Positions 1 to 7,842 of a DNA stretch of 27,352 nt are shown here, in pieces. The notes beneath the pieces are model-generated. The model had not been told where the DNA came from. It ran no database searches and saw only the letters and a list, made by a program, of their open reading frames with translations. The translations under genes were made by a program, and so were the position numbers. This DNA comes from JBKPDV01 sp046728075 (lineage in GTDB: Bacteria; Acidobacteriota; Thermoanaerobaculia; UBA5066; Gp7-AA6). The first letter of the stretch is position 1, and each line of letters begins with the position of its first letter. The DNA lies in NCBI GenBank assembly GCA_046728075.1, contig JBKPDV010000048.1, positions 1-27,352 on the forward strand, read 5' to 3'.

Positions 1-876
1 TCCACGGCCTGGCCCATGGTCTCGCGCCCGACGTACCTGGGCGGCCTCGGATTCGGCCTCAAGTGGGACATGGGATGGATGAACGACACGCTCAAGTACC
101 TCCAGGCCGATCCGGTCTACCGCAAGTACGAGCATCAGAAGCTGACCTTCCGGATGCTCTACGCGTTCTCGGAGAACTTCCTCCTTCCCCTTTCGCACGA
201 CGAGGTCGTCCACGGAAAGCGCTCGCTCGCCGGCAAGATGCCGGGCGATGACTGGCAGAAGCTCGCGAACCTGCGTCTCCTGCTCGCGTACCAGATCGGG
301 CAGCCGGGCAAGAAGCTGCTCTTCATGGGAGGAGAGCTCGGGCAGTGGCGCGAGTGGTCGCACGACACCGCGCTCGACTGGGGTCTCCTCTCCGATCCGC
401 GGCATCGTGGAGTCCAGAAGTGGGTCGAGGACATCAACCGCCTCTATCGCGAGCTGCCGGCTCTCCACGAGTACGACTGCGACCCGCGCGGTTTCGAGTG
501 GATCGACGCGAACGACTCGGATCACAGTGTGGCGAGCTTTCTGCGAAAGGGGCAGGAGCAGGGCGACGTGGTGTTGGCGGTTTTCAACTTCACTCCGGTT
601 CCCCGTCCCGGCTACCGGCTGGGAGTCCCCGTCGAGGGTTTCTGGGAAGAGCTCGCCAACAGCGACGCGGCGGACTACGGAGGCAGCGGTCAGGGCAACC
701 TCGGAGGCGTCGACGCGGAGCAGCTCGGTTCCCACGGCCGGCCGTTCTCGGTCTCGCTGACGCTGCCTCCCCTGTCGGCGCTCTTCCTGGCGCCCCGCTC
801 AGCGGAGGCGGAAGAGGAAGAGGAATTTGCCGAGGCGCCGGAGCCGTCGGATCCGGGCCCGGACTCGGAAGTCTGA
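1..876 (+). CDS. glgB: 1,4-alpha-glucan branching enzyme, C-terminal part (5' end outside window)
   Basis: Glycogen branching enzyme (GH13) makes alpha-1,6 branches in glycogen in the cytoplasm. The reading frame is open from base 1 and begins STAWPMVSRPTY. This directly follows the catalytic glutamate of the family EEST motif, so the catalytic acid is just outside the window. Visible family motifs are GLGFGLKWDMGWM, the LPLSHDEVVHGKRS block carrying the conserved His-Asp pair, and FMGGELGQWREW. The beta-sandwich all-beta C domain ends near SALFLAPR. About 27 further residues form an acidic tail rich in Glu, Asp and Pro that most GlgB proteins lack. A ParB-domain gene starts 14 bases downstream on the same strand. 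Identity is very secure; the role of the tail is unknown. Confidence 0.97.
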   Translation, partial: STAWPMVSRPTYLGGLGFGLKWDMGWMNDTLKYLQADPVYRKYEHQKLTFRMLYAFSENFLLPLSHDEVVHGKRSLAGKMPGDDWQKLANLRLLLAYQIGQPGKKLLFMGGELGQWREWSHDTALDWGLLSDPRHRGVQKWVEDINRLYRELPALHEYDCDPRGFEWIDANDSDHSVASFLRKGQEQGDVVLAVFNFTPVPRPGYRLGVPVEGFWEELANSDAADYGGSGQGNLGGVDAEQLGSHGRPFSVSLTLPPLSALFLAPRSAEAEEEEEFAEAPEPSDPGPDSEV

Positions 877-890
877 AAGAATTCCTGCCG

Positions 891-1835
891 ATGCCTCCGA
901 AAAAGAAGAGGAGAAAAGCAGCCGAGAAGGGATCGCGAGGGCTCGCCGCGCTCGAAGTCGCCGAGGGGTCGCCGCCCTCCTCCGTGGAGGATCTCGCGCG
1001 GCAGATCGGGCAGGACGGAGGCGCGGTGCTCGCGCGCTTCCGCGACCCGCTCGGCGGCCACTGGCAGTTGCTCGCCGCTCTTCCGATCGACAGGGTCGAG
1101 CCCACTCCGTTTCAGCGGGACCTTTCCGATGCGCACGTCAAGCGGCTCGGAGGCGTGATCGACACGCTCGGCCGCTTCCTCGACCCGATCATCGCGATGC
1201 GCAGCGAGAAAGGAACCTACTGGACGCCCAACGGATACCACCGCCTCTCGGCCATGAAGCGGCTGGGAGCCAAGACGATCGTGGCACTGGTCGTCCCCGA
1301 GCCCGAGGTCGCCTACAAGATTCTCGCGCTGAACACGGAAAAGGCGCACAACCTTCGCGAGAAGTCGCTCGAGGTCATCCGCATGGCTCGGGACCTGGCT
1401 ACTCTCGACAAACGGGCGGAAAGCGACTACGCGCTCGAGTTCGAGGAAGCGGCGTTTCTGACCCTCGGCATCTGTTACGAGAAGAACGGCCGCTTCCCGG
1501 GAGGCGCGTATCACCCTGTCCTGAAGCGAGTCGACGATTTCTCCTCCGAGCCGCTGGCGAAGGCCTTGACGATTCGGCAGTCGCGCGCGGATCGCGTGAC
1601 CGAGCTCGAGGAGGCGGTCTCGAAGGCGATGGCGGCTCTGAAGGAGAAAGGCTTCGAAAGTCCCTACCTGCGCGCCTTCGTCGTCGCGCGGATCAACCCC
1701 CTCCGATTTCACAAAGGCGAGAAGCCATCGTTCGACGCAACGCTCGAGAAGATGATCACGTCGGCAAAGAAATTCAACGCCGGTTCCGTCAAGCCCGACC
1801 AGGTTGCCCGTGCCGCCGGCCCGCCGGATGAGTAG
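891..1835 (+). CDS. Stand-alone ParB/sulfiredoxin-fold domain protein
   Basis: Protein of 314 residues. The N-terminus is strongly basic (MPPKKKRRKAAEK). Residues about 63-135 form a ParB-like N-terminal domain: IDRVEPTPFQRDLS resembles ParB box I, and NGYHRLSAMKRLG (114-126) occupies the place of the box II GERR-type motif, with GYHR in place of the usual residues. The rest is largely helical with no helix-turn-helix that I can identify. The frame is open far upstream inside glgB, but ATG 891 is chosen because everything upstream is glgB coding sequence in another frame. No parA or parS-like cluster is nearby, so a plasmid or chromosome partition role is not supported. ParB-fold proteins can be CTP-binding switches or nucleases, and which applies here is unclear. 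Confidence 0.8.
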   Translation: MPPKKKRRKAAEKGSRGLAALEVAEGSPPSSVEDLARQIGQDGGAVLARFRDPLGGHWQLLAALPIDRVEPTPFQRDLSDAHVKRLGGVIDTLGRFLDPIIAMRSEKGTYWTPNGYHRLSAMKRLGAKTIVALVVPEPEVAYKILALNTEKAHNLREKSLEVIRMARDLATLDKRAESDYALEFEEAAFLTLGICYEKNGRFPGGAYHPVLKRVDDFSSEPLAKALTIRQSRADRVTELEEAVSKAMAALKEKGFESPYLRAFVVARINPLRFHKGEKPSFDATLEKMITSAKKFNAGSVKPDQVARAAGPPDE

Positions 1836-1848
1836 AAGGAGACTCTCC

Positions 1849-2691
1849 ATGAAAGCACCGCTCTCGTTGAGCCGGATCGTCCTCTTAGCGGCCCTTCTGC
1901 TCCCTCCCCCCCCGGGAGAGGGCCGGGGTGTGGGCGGAGCTTCTGCCGGAGGTCGGCCCTCCCCCAACCTCGCGACCGCAACCATCGTCGACTTGAGCCA
2001 CGCCTTCGACGACAAGACGATCTACTGGCCCACTTCCCCCTCCTCCTTCAAGCTCGAAAAGCTCGCCTATGGCGACACTCCCGGTGGCTATTTCTACTCT
2101 TCCTTCGCGTTCTGCACGCCGGAGCACGGAGGCACCCACCTGGACGCTCCGATCCACTTTTCCAGGACCGGCCGGACGATCGATCAGGTGCCCCTGCGGC
2201 AGCTCATCGCCCCTGCGGTCGTGCTCGACGTTTCGAAGAAGGCCGAGGCCGACGCCGACTACCGCCTGACCGCCGATGACGTGCGCGCATTCGAGATGAA
2301 GCACGGCCGGATCGCGCCCGGCACGATCGTGCTCGTGCGGACGGGGTGGGGAAAGCGCTGGCCCGATCGAAAGCGGTATCTGGGCGACGACACGCCCGGC
2401 GACGCGTCGCATCTTCACTTCCCCTCCTATGGCAAGGATGCAGCCGAGCTGCTCGTTCGAGAGCGCAAAGTGGGCGCGCTTGGGTTGGATACTGCCTCGA
2501 TCGACTACGGCCCATCGACAGACTTTGCCGTCCATCGGATCGCTCTGGGCGCGCAGGTACCGGGCCTCGAGAATCTGGCCAACCTGGAAGAAGTCCCGGA
2601 GACGGGCGCCTGGATCATCGCTCTCCCCATGAAGATTGGCGGCGGCTCCGGCGGGCCGCTTCGCATCGTGGCGGTCGTGGGAAAGGAGTGA
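1849..2691 (+). CDS. Exported cyclase family protein (kynurenine formamidase-like metal hydrolase)
   Basis: Protein of 280 residues. HGGTHLDAPIHF (residues 93-104) is the metal-binding signature of the cyclase/kynurenine formamidase fold (HxGTHxDxPxHF). Further family features are VDLSHAFDD, GTIVLVRTGWG and GLDTASIDYGPSTDFAVHR. Members hydrolyse amides or lactones such as N-formylkynurenine or isatin; the substrate here cannot be told. ATG 1849 is preceded by AGAAGGAGA at good spacing. A hydrophobic stretch (MKAPLSLSRIVLLAALLL) suggests export. Residues 18-32, just behind it, are encoded by a GC-rich palindromic repeat and give a PPPPGEGRG tail unlike a normal signal-peptide end. The downstream cupin gene starts at or just after this stop codon. 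Confidence 0.88.
   Translation: MKAPLSLSRIVLLAALLLPPPPGEGRGVGGASAGGRPSPNLATATIVDLSHAFDDKTIYWPTSPSSFKLEKLAYGDTPGGYFYSSFAFCTPEHGGTHLDAPIHFSRTGRTIDQVPLRQLIAPAVVLDVSKKAEADADYRLTADDVRAFEMKHGRIAPGTIVLVRTGWGKRWPDRKRYLGDDTPGDASHLHFPSYGKDAAELLVRERKVGALGLDTASIDYGPSTDFAVHRIALGAQVPGLENLANLEEVPETGAWIIALPMKIGGGSGGPLRIVAVVGKE
1899..1940 (+). repeat. GC-rich palindromic repeat element inside the cyclase gene
   Basis: The segment is bounded by GCTCC and GGAGC and contains a run of nine C followed by GGGAGAGGGCCGGGGTGTGGG. Its complement reads as the CCCCGGCCCTCTCCC-type repeat that is widely dispersed in bacterial genomes and gives spurious PHPGPLPGGEG peptides when translated. Here it lies in frame in the signal-peptide-proximal coding region of the cyclase gene. 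The match is from recognition of the motif, not from a database search. Confidence 0.6.
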
Positions 2692-2696
2692 GGGTT

Positions 2697-3053
2697 TTGC
2701 TCGAAGTCATTCGGAAGACCTTCGAAAGGCCGGACGAGGTTCGAGAGATGGCGAAGGGGCGCTTCGAGATCGTTCGGCTGGGCGGCCTGACGATCGGGCG
2801 AGCGACGTATCAGCCTGGCTGGAAGTGGTCCGAACACGTTGGCCCGACGGTGGGAGCGACGCGGTGCTCCGTGGAGCATGTCGGGCTCGTTCTGTCCGGC
2901 GCCGCCACGGCGGCCTTCGACGACGGCCGGGTCGTCGAGCTCGCCGCGGGACAGCTCTTCCACATCCCCGCGGTGCCCCACGACAGCTGGGTCATTGGGG
3001 GCGAGCCTTACGTGTCGCTCCATTTTCTCGGCGCGGAGAATTACGCGCGCTGA
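2697..3053 (+). CDS. Cupin domain protein
   Basis: Small protein of about 118 residues with a single cupin barrel. The first cupin motif region is represented by the stretch around WSEHVGPTVGATRCSVEHVGLVLSGAATAAF, and the second by GQLFHIPAVPHDSWVIG, where the histidines are candidate metal ligands. TTG 2697 is chosen because AAGGAG lies 8 bases upstream. GTG 2688 is a close alternative and would give a GTGA overlap with the stop of the cyclase gene, as at other gene junctions in this window. Immediate adjacency suggests co-translation with the cyclase. The substrate is unknown; cupins of this size are often small-molecule-binding proteins or simple dioxygenase/isomerase-like enzymes. Confidence 0.85.
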   Translation: MLEVIRKTFERPDEVREMAKGRFEIVRLGGLTIGRATYQPGWKWSEHVGPTVGATRCSVEHVGLVLSGAATAAFDDGRVVELAAGQLFHIPAVPHDSWVIGGEPYVSLHFLGAENYAR

Positions 3054-3083
3054 ATAAGACAGAGTCCCCGCGAAGTTGAGGGT

Positions 3084-3545
3084 TCAAAGAACCACGTCGT
3101 CCGTAATCCACCCTCCGTAGAATCCGCCCGTTTGCGGCCGAGCGCGCTCGCCGTCGACCAGGCAAGCCTCCATCTTTCCCGGATAGAACGCGATGTGGTC
3201 GCGGATGGCCTCAAAGCCCCGCGAGGGATCGGGATAGCTCCAGGCCGCTTTCGGCGCGTTCTGCCCGCCGGCGGCGATGTCGAAATAGACCGCGCGCCCC
3301 TTCCACTCGCACCAGGTCACGCCTTGCGCCGGGACGAGACAATCCATACGGACATCCTCGCGCGGAACGTAGTACGCCGGCGGATGCGTCGTTTCGAGGA
3401 CCCGCACTGCCCGGAGAGTGTCGGCAATCTTTTCGCCCCCGAAGAAGACCTGGATCCGGCGCTTGGTCGCCTCCGCCTTCGGCGGACGCGGGTAGTCCCA
3501 AACGGACTCTTGACCGGGACCGGGCCTGGCCCTCTTCCCCGTCAT
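3084..3545 (-). CDS. DUF427 domain protein
   Basis: Protein of 153 residues matching the DUF427 family. It has the typical start with ESVWDYPRPP, then FGGEKIADTLRAVRVLETTHPPAYYVPREDVRMD, then WCEWKGRAVYFDI and AWSYPDPSRGFEAIRDHIAFYP near the end. The fold is a small beta-rich domain of unknown biochemical role. ATG 3545 overlaps the stop of the upstream deacetylase-like gene (ATGA, 3542-3545), so the two are probably translationally coupled. It converges with the cupin gene across about 30 bases. Family assignment is secure; no function is claimed. Confidence 0.9.
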   Translation of the reverse strand: MTGKRARPGPGQESVWDYPRPPKAEATKRRIQVFFGGEKIADTLRAVRVLETTHPPAYYVPREDVRMDCLVPAQGVTWCEWKGRAVYFDIAAGGQNAPKAAWSYPDPSRGFEAIRDHIAFYPGKMEACLVDGERARPQTGGFYGGWITDDVVL

Positions 3546-4459
3546 TCCCCGGCTCCGGCTTCGCGCGCGAAGTCGGCCGCCAGGCGGACCGTCTGGAGAT
3601 GAATCGCGACCGTGTCCTCGATGTCCCGCGCGTAACCTCCCGCCATCGTCACAGCGACCGGGACTCCGGCACCGCAGAGTGCCGCGAAGACGACTCGATC
3701 CCGCTCCGCGAGGCCTTCACGGGAGAGGGAGAGCCGGCCCTGCCGGTCTCCGGAATAAGGGTCGGCGCCCGACACGTAAATCGCGAGGTCCGGCCGGCAA
3801 CGGGAGATCGCTTCTGCGAGCGCGGGCGCGAGATCAGAGAGATACGTCTCGTCCTCGACGCCGTCGGGAAGGTCGACGTCCAGATCGCTCTTCTCTTTTC
3901 GGAAAGGGAAGTTCTTCGCGCCGTGGATCGAAAACGTGAAGACCGTCGGGTCGTCCGCGAAGATCGAGGCCGTCCCGTTGCCCTGATGAACATCGCAGTC
4001 CACGACCAGGACCCGCGCCGCTCTCCCCTCCGCCTGCATCGCTCGCGCGGCGATCGCGCTGTCGTTGAAGACGCAGTAGCCCTCTCCGCGATCGGCGAAC
4101 GCGTGGTGCGTCCCTCCTGCGAGATTGACCGCGACTCCTTCCTCGAGGGCCGTCCGGCAGGCCTCGAGCGTCGCTCCCGCCGAGCGCCGCGAGCGCTCGA
4201 CCATCTCGGGAGACCAGGGAAACCCAACCCGGCGGATCTCGGCCGGCGTCAGATCCCCTTCCAGGACTCGGCGCACATATCGCAGATCGTGCGCCCGGCC
4301 CAGCTCCTCCTTGGTGGCCGCCCGCGGGGCACACAGCTGTTCGGGAGTCGCGACGTTCTCGCAGACGACTCGCTCCCGCAGCCGAGCGTACTTTTCCATC
4401 GGGAACCGGTGGCCGGCCGGCAGCGGGAGCACGTAGTGGTCAGCGTAGAAGAGACGCAC
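3542..4459 (-). CDS. Histone deacetylase family protein (class I/acetoin-utilization-like Zn amidohydrolase)
   Basis: Protein of 305 residues of the arginase/deacetylase superfamily. Diagnostic blocks are NLAGGTHHAFADRGEGYCVFND (the HH pair and following Gly-rich loop), VVDCDVHQGNG (Asp and His zinc ligands) and YVSGADPYSGD (second zinc Asp), then MAGGYA near the C-terminus. Bacterial relatives deacetylate acetyl-lysine or acetylpolyamines; the substrate cannot be inferred here. GTG 4459 is chosen because its product starts VRLFYADHYVLPLP, the usual N-terminus of this subgroup. The longer open frame upstream would run into the divergent ABC gene. Only 22 bases separate this start from that gene's start. 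DUF427 follows with an ATGA overlap. Confidence 0.92.
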   Translation of the reverse strand: MRLFYADHYVLPLPAGHRFPMEKYARLRERVVCENVATPEQLCAPRAATKEELGRAHDLRYVRRVLEGDLTPAEIRRVGFPWSPEMVERSRRSAGATLEACRTALEEGVAVNLAGGTHHAFADRGEGYCVFNDSAIAARAMQAEGRAARVLVVDCDVHQGNGTASIFADDPTVFTFSIHGAKNFPFRKEKSDLDVDLPDGVEDETYLSDLAPALAEAISRCRPDLAIYVSGADPYSGDRQGRLSLSREGLAERDRVVFAALCGAGVPVAVTMAGGYARDIEDTVAIHLQTVRLAADFAREAGAGE

Positions 4460-4481
4460 GGATCGATTATCTTCCGAGATC

Positions 4482-5240
4482 GTGACCTCGAGCGTGATCC
4501 AGGTCGAGAGCCTGACCAAGCGTTTCGCCGACATCGTCGCCGTCGACCACCTGTCCTTCGAGGTGCGGCGCGGGGAGATCTTCGGTCTGCTCGGCCCGAA
4601 TGGGGCCGGCAAGACGACGACGATTCAGCTGCTCCTCGGGCTGACGACGCCCACTTCCGGCACGGCTCGTGTTCTCGGCTGGGACGTCATCCGGCAGCGG
4701 CGGCGCGTCCTGCAACGAGTCAATTTTTCTTCTGCCTATATCGCCCTTCCTTCCAACCTGACCGTTCGGCAGAACTTGAAGGTCTTCGCCCGTCTCTACG
4801 GCATCCGGAAGGCGGAGGAAAGAGTGCGGGAGCTCCTGGAGCTCTTCGAGATCCCCGGGATCGCGGACCGGCCCACGGGCGCTCTGTCTTCCGGCCAGCT
4901 GACCCGCGTCAATCTCTGCAAGGCCTTCGTCAACGACCCGGAGGTCCTGTTCTTGGACGAGCCCACCGCGAGCCTCGACCCGGACATCGCCGAGAAGGTT
5001 CGCAGCATGTTGAAGCGCCTCCAGCGCGAGCGTGGCGTCTCGATCGTCTACACGTCCCACAACATGCGGGAGGTCGAGATCCTCTGCGACCGCGTCCTGT
5101 TCATCTCCCGCGGCCGATCCGTTGCCGAAGGCTCGCCGGCGGAAGTCATCGAGCGCGCGAACGGGGCGTCCCTCGAGGACATCTTCATCGCGATCGCGCG
5201 CGACGGCGAGCTGCGCGATACGGCGGCGTCTCGCGAATGA
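4482..5240 (+). CDS. ABC transporter ATP-binding protein (ABC-2 exporter type)
   Basis: Protein of 252 residues. Walker A is GPNGAGKTT (residues 38-46), the signature is LSSGQ (135-139), Walker B is VLFLDEP (155-161) and the switch histidine is H193 in YTSHN. The Q-loop region reads NFSSAYIALPSNLT, where I see no canonical glutamine; this appears to be a subgroup trait rather than damage. GTG 4482 is used, and a second GTG lies 12 bases later. The gene is followed by an ABC-2 permease with an ATGA overlap, so the pair forms one exporter, probably two ATPases plus two permeases. Substrate unknown; ABC-2 systems move drugs, polysaccharides or lipids. Confidence 0.95.
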   Translation: MTSSVIQVESLTKRFADIVAVDHLSFEVRRGEIFGLLGPNGAGKTTTIQLLLGLTTPTSGTARVLGWDVIRQRRRVLQRVNFSSAYIALPSNLTVRQNLKVFARLYGIRKAEERVRELLELFEIPGIADRPTGALSSGQLTRVNLCKAFVNDPEVLFLDEPTASLDPDIAEKVRSMLKRLQRERGVSIVYTSHNMREVEILCDRVLFISRGRSVAEGSPAEVIERANGASLEDIFIAIARDGELRDTAASRE

Positions 5241-6040
5241 CGGGCATGACCGGATCCTGGGTACGAATCTCCGGCCTGTTGCTGCGCTACCTGTACCTCT
5301 ATCGCCGCAGCGCCGCGCGGATCATGGGAATCCTCTTCTGGCCCGTGATGGACCTGCTCGTCTGGGGGTTCCTGACGACCTACCTGAAACGGATGGTCCT
5401 TCCGTCCGCCGTCGTCTTTCTCCTGGGTGCCGTGATCTTCTGGGACGTCTTCTACAGCGCGCAGCAGGCGATCACCCTCTCGATTACCGAAGAGATCTGG
5501 GTCCGGAACATCCTGAACATCTTCGTCGCTCCGGTCAGCATCCCCGAGCTCCTAATCGCGACGTCGCTCGTCGGCGCGGCACGAGCCGCCACGAGCGCGG
5601 CCTTCCTGGCCCTGCTCGCCTGGGCGTTCTACTCCTTCAACATCGCCTCGGTCGGCCTCGCGCTCGCTCCCTTTCTCTTTGCCCTCGTCCTGTTCGGCTG
5701 GGCGATGGGCATGTTCACGATGGCGCTGGTTCTGCGATTCGGACAGGCCGCCGAGGCGCTGATCTGGGGAATCCCCTTCCTCATCCAACCGATCTCGGCC
5801 GTCTTCTATCCGGTGTCGGTGCTTCCCGCATGGCTCCAACCCGTCGCAAAGGCTCTTCCCTCGACGCACGTCTTCGAAGGCCTGCGCGAGGCCCTGAAGA
5901 CGGGAAGGGTCGACATGCGCCGCCTTGCGGCGGCTCTGGCTCTGGACCTCGTAGCGCTCGTCCTGGGCGCCCTTTTCTTCGCCTGGATGCTCTCGCGAGT
6001 ACGCGAAAAGGGATATCTCTCGCGGCTCGGAATGGAGTGA
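5237..6040 (+). CDS. ABC-2 type transporter permease
   Basis: Protein of 267 residues with about six hydrophobic segments, including IMGILFWPVMDLLVWGFLTTYL, VVFLLGAVIFWDVFYS, FLALLAWAFYSF, LALAPFLFALVLFGWAMGMF and the C-terminal LALDLVALVLGALFFAWML. The PISAVFYPVSVLPAWLQPVAKALPSTHVFEGLR block is typical of ABC-2 permeases. ATG 5237 overlaps the ATPase stop (ATGA). It is the membrane partner of the preceding ATPase. A heptamer inverted-repeat element starts 8 bases after the stop, between this gene and the convergent lytic transglycosylase gene. Confidence 0.93.
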   Translation: MTGMTGSWVRISGLLLRYLYLYRRSAARIMGILFWPVMDLLVWGFLTTYLKRMVLPSAVVFLLGAVIFWDVFYSAQQAITLSITEEIWVRNILNIFVAPVSIPELLIATSLVGAARAATSAAFLALLAWAFYSFNIASVGLALAPFLFALVLFGWAMGMFTMALVLRFGQAAEALIWGIPFLIQPISAVFYPVSVLPAWLQPVAKALPSTHVFEGLREALKTGRVDMRRLAAALALDLVALVLGALFFAWMLSRVREKGYLSRLGME

Positions 6041-6048
6041 GAGGAATT

Positions 6049-6116
6049 GGTGATTTGTGATTGAAGATTGGCGATTGGGGATTCGCTCAATCGCAAATCA
6101 CCAATCACAAATTATC
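6049..6116. repeat. Heptamer inverted-repeat element A
   Basis: Five 7-base units ending in GATT (6049-6083) are followed by a 5-base spacer and four units of AATCNNN/AATTATC type (6089-6116), the reverse complement of the first set. The period is exactly 7 throughout. It fills the gap between two convergent genes and is much more AT-rich than its surroundings. It may fold into a long imperfect hairpin and act as a bidirectional terminator, although no T-tract follows. Confidence 0.85.
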
Positions 6117-6118
6117 TC

Positions 6119-6865
6119 TCAACGCGTCGTGCCGCGACCTTCCGCCGCTGTCGCGATGGAAGCGGGCGCCGCAACGGAGAGGAACGCCGGCGTCCACCAG
6201 GAAAGGATCCGCTTCACGTAGCCGGTGGTCTCGCGATAGGGAGGCACGCCCCCGTAGGATTCGACGGCGTTTTCCCCCGCGTTGTAGGCGGCCAGCACCA
6301 GCTCGGGCTTCTGATCGAATCGGTCGAGGAGCTCTCTCAAATAGCGCACCCCTCCGCGGACATTGGAAACCGGGTCGAAGGGGCGGCGCACGTCCAGCCG
6401 CCGCGCCGTCGCCGGCATGAGCTGCATCAGTCCGCGGGCTCCCTTGCGCGAGATGGCTCGAGGCTCGTAGTTCGACTCGGCTCGGATCAGCGCCGAGACC
6501 AGCGCCGCATCCACGTTGTACCGCTTCGCTTCCGCGTCGATGACCCCGTCGTAGGGGGTGTGAAAGAGCGGCCCGCGGTGCACCTTGTAGGAGAGGTCAT
6601 AGAGCGTCTCGGAAGCCTTCGGCAGAACGACCGCCACTCGCTCTTCCGGCGGCGCGACCTCGTCATCCACGATGCGCTGAACACGCTGCATGTCGACCCG
6701 GTAACTCCCCCCGCCGGAGAGGCCGATCTCGAGCTCGTCCCCTATGACACGGTAGGTGGCTGCCTTGACGACGCGGCCGTCCTCGAAGACAACGATATCC
6801 GCGCGCGCGGCGGCGGCCGCCGCGAGCATCGCCAGACCTAAACTCAAGTTTTGCCAGGACTTCAT
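6119..6865 (-). CDS. Exported lytic transglycosylase (SLT/GH23 family)
   Basis: Protein of 248 residues that cleaves the glycan strand of peptidoglycan in the envelope. A signal peptide covers residues 1-22 (ending AAAARA-D). Residues 23-70 form a small beta-rich segment (IVVFEDGRVVKAATYRV). The SLT domain lies at about 110-222, with the catalytic glutamate E130 in IRAESNYEP, followed by GLMQLMPATA and AAYNAGENAV motifs. ATG 6865 is chosen because it gives the signal peptide; the longer frame to 6937 runs into xerD. It lies 31 bases downstream of xerD and is likely co-transcribed with it. Confidence 0.95.
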   Translation of the reverse strand: MKSWQNLSLGLAMLAAAAAARADIVVFEDGRVVKAATYRVIGDELEIGLSGGGSYRVDMQRVQRIVDDEVAPPEERVAVVLPKASETLYDLSYKVHRGPLFHTPYDGVIDAEAKRYNVDAALVSALIRAESNYEPRAISRKGARGLMQLMPATARRLDVRRPFDPVSNVRGGVRYLRELLDRFDQKPELVLAAYNAGENAVESYGGVPPYRETTGYVKRILSWWTPAFLSVAAPASIATAAEGRGTTR

Positions 6866-6896
6866 GTCTGCTTCGGGAACCCCTTCGGGTGAGCCT

Positions 6897-7838
6897 TCAT
6901 TCCCCTCTTTGTACGGACCGAGCTCTGATTTTGCCACGCTTTTGGGTCGCCCGCGGGTGAAACTCGTCGTAAACGCGCCTCAGCCGGGAGCGGGAAACCT
7001 GCGTATAGATCTGTGTCGTAGCGATGTCGGCGTGCCCGAGCATCATCTGGAGAGCCCTCAGGTCGGCCCCGTGCTCGAGCAGGTGCGTCGCGAAAGAGTG
7101 GCGCAGACGATGGGGCGTCAGCCGTGTCCGGATGCCCGCCTGGCGGCCGTATTTCTCGATCAGTTGCCAGAAGCGCTGGCGCGTCATCCCTCCCCCTCGC
7201 GCGGTGAGGAAGAGCGTTCCGGATGACTTACGATCGAGCCCGGGGCGTGTTTTCTCGAGGTAGCGCCGCAGCCACTCTCCGGCCGACCGCCCGTAAGGAA
7301 CCAGCCGCTCGCGTCCCCCTTTGCCCGTCACACGCAGAATCTGAGCCGACAGATCGACGGCGTCGCGGGGCAGCGACACGATCTCCGAGACGCGCAGGCC
7401 GGAGGCGTAGAGGAGCTCGATCATCGCGCGATCCCGCAGCCCGAGCGAGGCGGTGACATCGGGCGCCGCGAGCAGCGCCTCGACCTCCTTCTCCGTGAGC
7501 GTCTTGGGCAGCGACAGACCGGTCTTGGGATTGAGGAGGTCGGCGGTCGGATCCACTCGAAACCCCAGATGGGCGGCGGCGAAACCGTAGAAGCTTCGAA
7601 GCGAGGAGAGCGCCCGCGCCGCGGACCGCGCCGAGAGCCCGCGGGCGCGCATCCACTTCATGTACCGGCCCACGTCAGCGCGCTGCGCCTTGTCCGCGGG
7701 CAATCGCGACTTCTCCAGCCAACCGCCGAAAGCCGTCAGATCGTTTCGATAGGCCGCAACGCTCGCTCGCGAGAGACCCCTTTCAATGGCGAGATGATCG
7801 AGGTAGGTGGGGAGGTGGCGGTCCAGAAAGTCGTTCAA
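6897..7838 (-). CDS. xerD: Tyrosine recombinase XerD-like
   Basis: Protein of 313 residues, a normal length for XerC/XerD, which resolve chromosome dimers at dif. The N-terminal SAM-like DNA-binding domain (1-100) contains HLAIERGLSRASVAAYRNDL. All catalytic residues are visible: R149 (ASGLRVSE), K173 (GKGGRER), H243 and R246 (PHRLRHSFATH), H269 (LGHADI) and Y278 (IYTQVS). The start is TTG 7838, supported by the family N-terminus, although no clear ribosome binding site precedes it. The bases immediately upstream belong to heptamer element B. XerD rather than XerC is favoured by overall resemblance. No dif site or integrase cargo is seen, so a housekeeping role is more likely than a mobile one. 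Confidence 0.9.
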   Translation of the reverse strand: MNDFLDRHLPTYLDHLAIERGLSRASVAAYRNDLTAFGGWLEKSRLPADKAQRADVGRYMKWMRARGLSARSAARALSSLRSFYGFAAAHLGFRVDPTADLLNPKTGLSLPKTLTEKEVEALLAAPDVTASLGLRDRAMIELLYASGLRVSEIVSLPRDAVDLSAQILRVTGKGGRERLVPYGRSAGEWLRRYLEKTRPGLDRKSSGTLFLTARGGGMTRQRFWQLIEKYGRQAGIRTRLTPHRLRHSFATHLLEHGADLRALQMMLGHADIATTQIYTQVSRSRLRRVYDEFHPRATQKRGKIRARSVQRGE

Positions 7839-7842
7839 AGGA

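Noticed and set aside
891..1835. ParB-domain gene as part of a partition locus or plasmid
   Set aside because: There is no parA, parS cluster or replication gene nearby, and the surroundings are ordinary chromosomal genes.
690..2015. 441-codon - strand open frame
   Set aside because: It is antisense to glgB, the ParB-domain gene and the cyclase gene, all of which have family motifs on the + strand.
3599..5236. Upstream extension of the ABC permease frame to 3599
   Set aside because: The extra sequence is antisense to the deacetylase gene and out of frame in the ATPase gene. ATG 5237 gives the ATGA overlap and the family N-terminus.
6897..7838. Tyrosine recombinase as the integrase of a mobile island
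   Set aside because: It is Xer-like in length and motifs, there is no tRNA or att duplication, and the neighbours are housekeeping genes.
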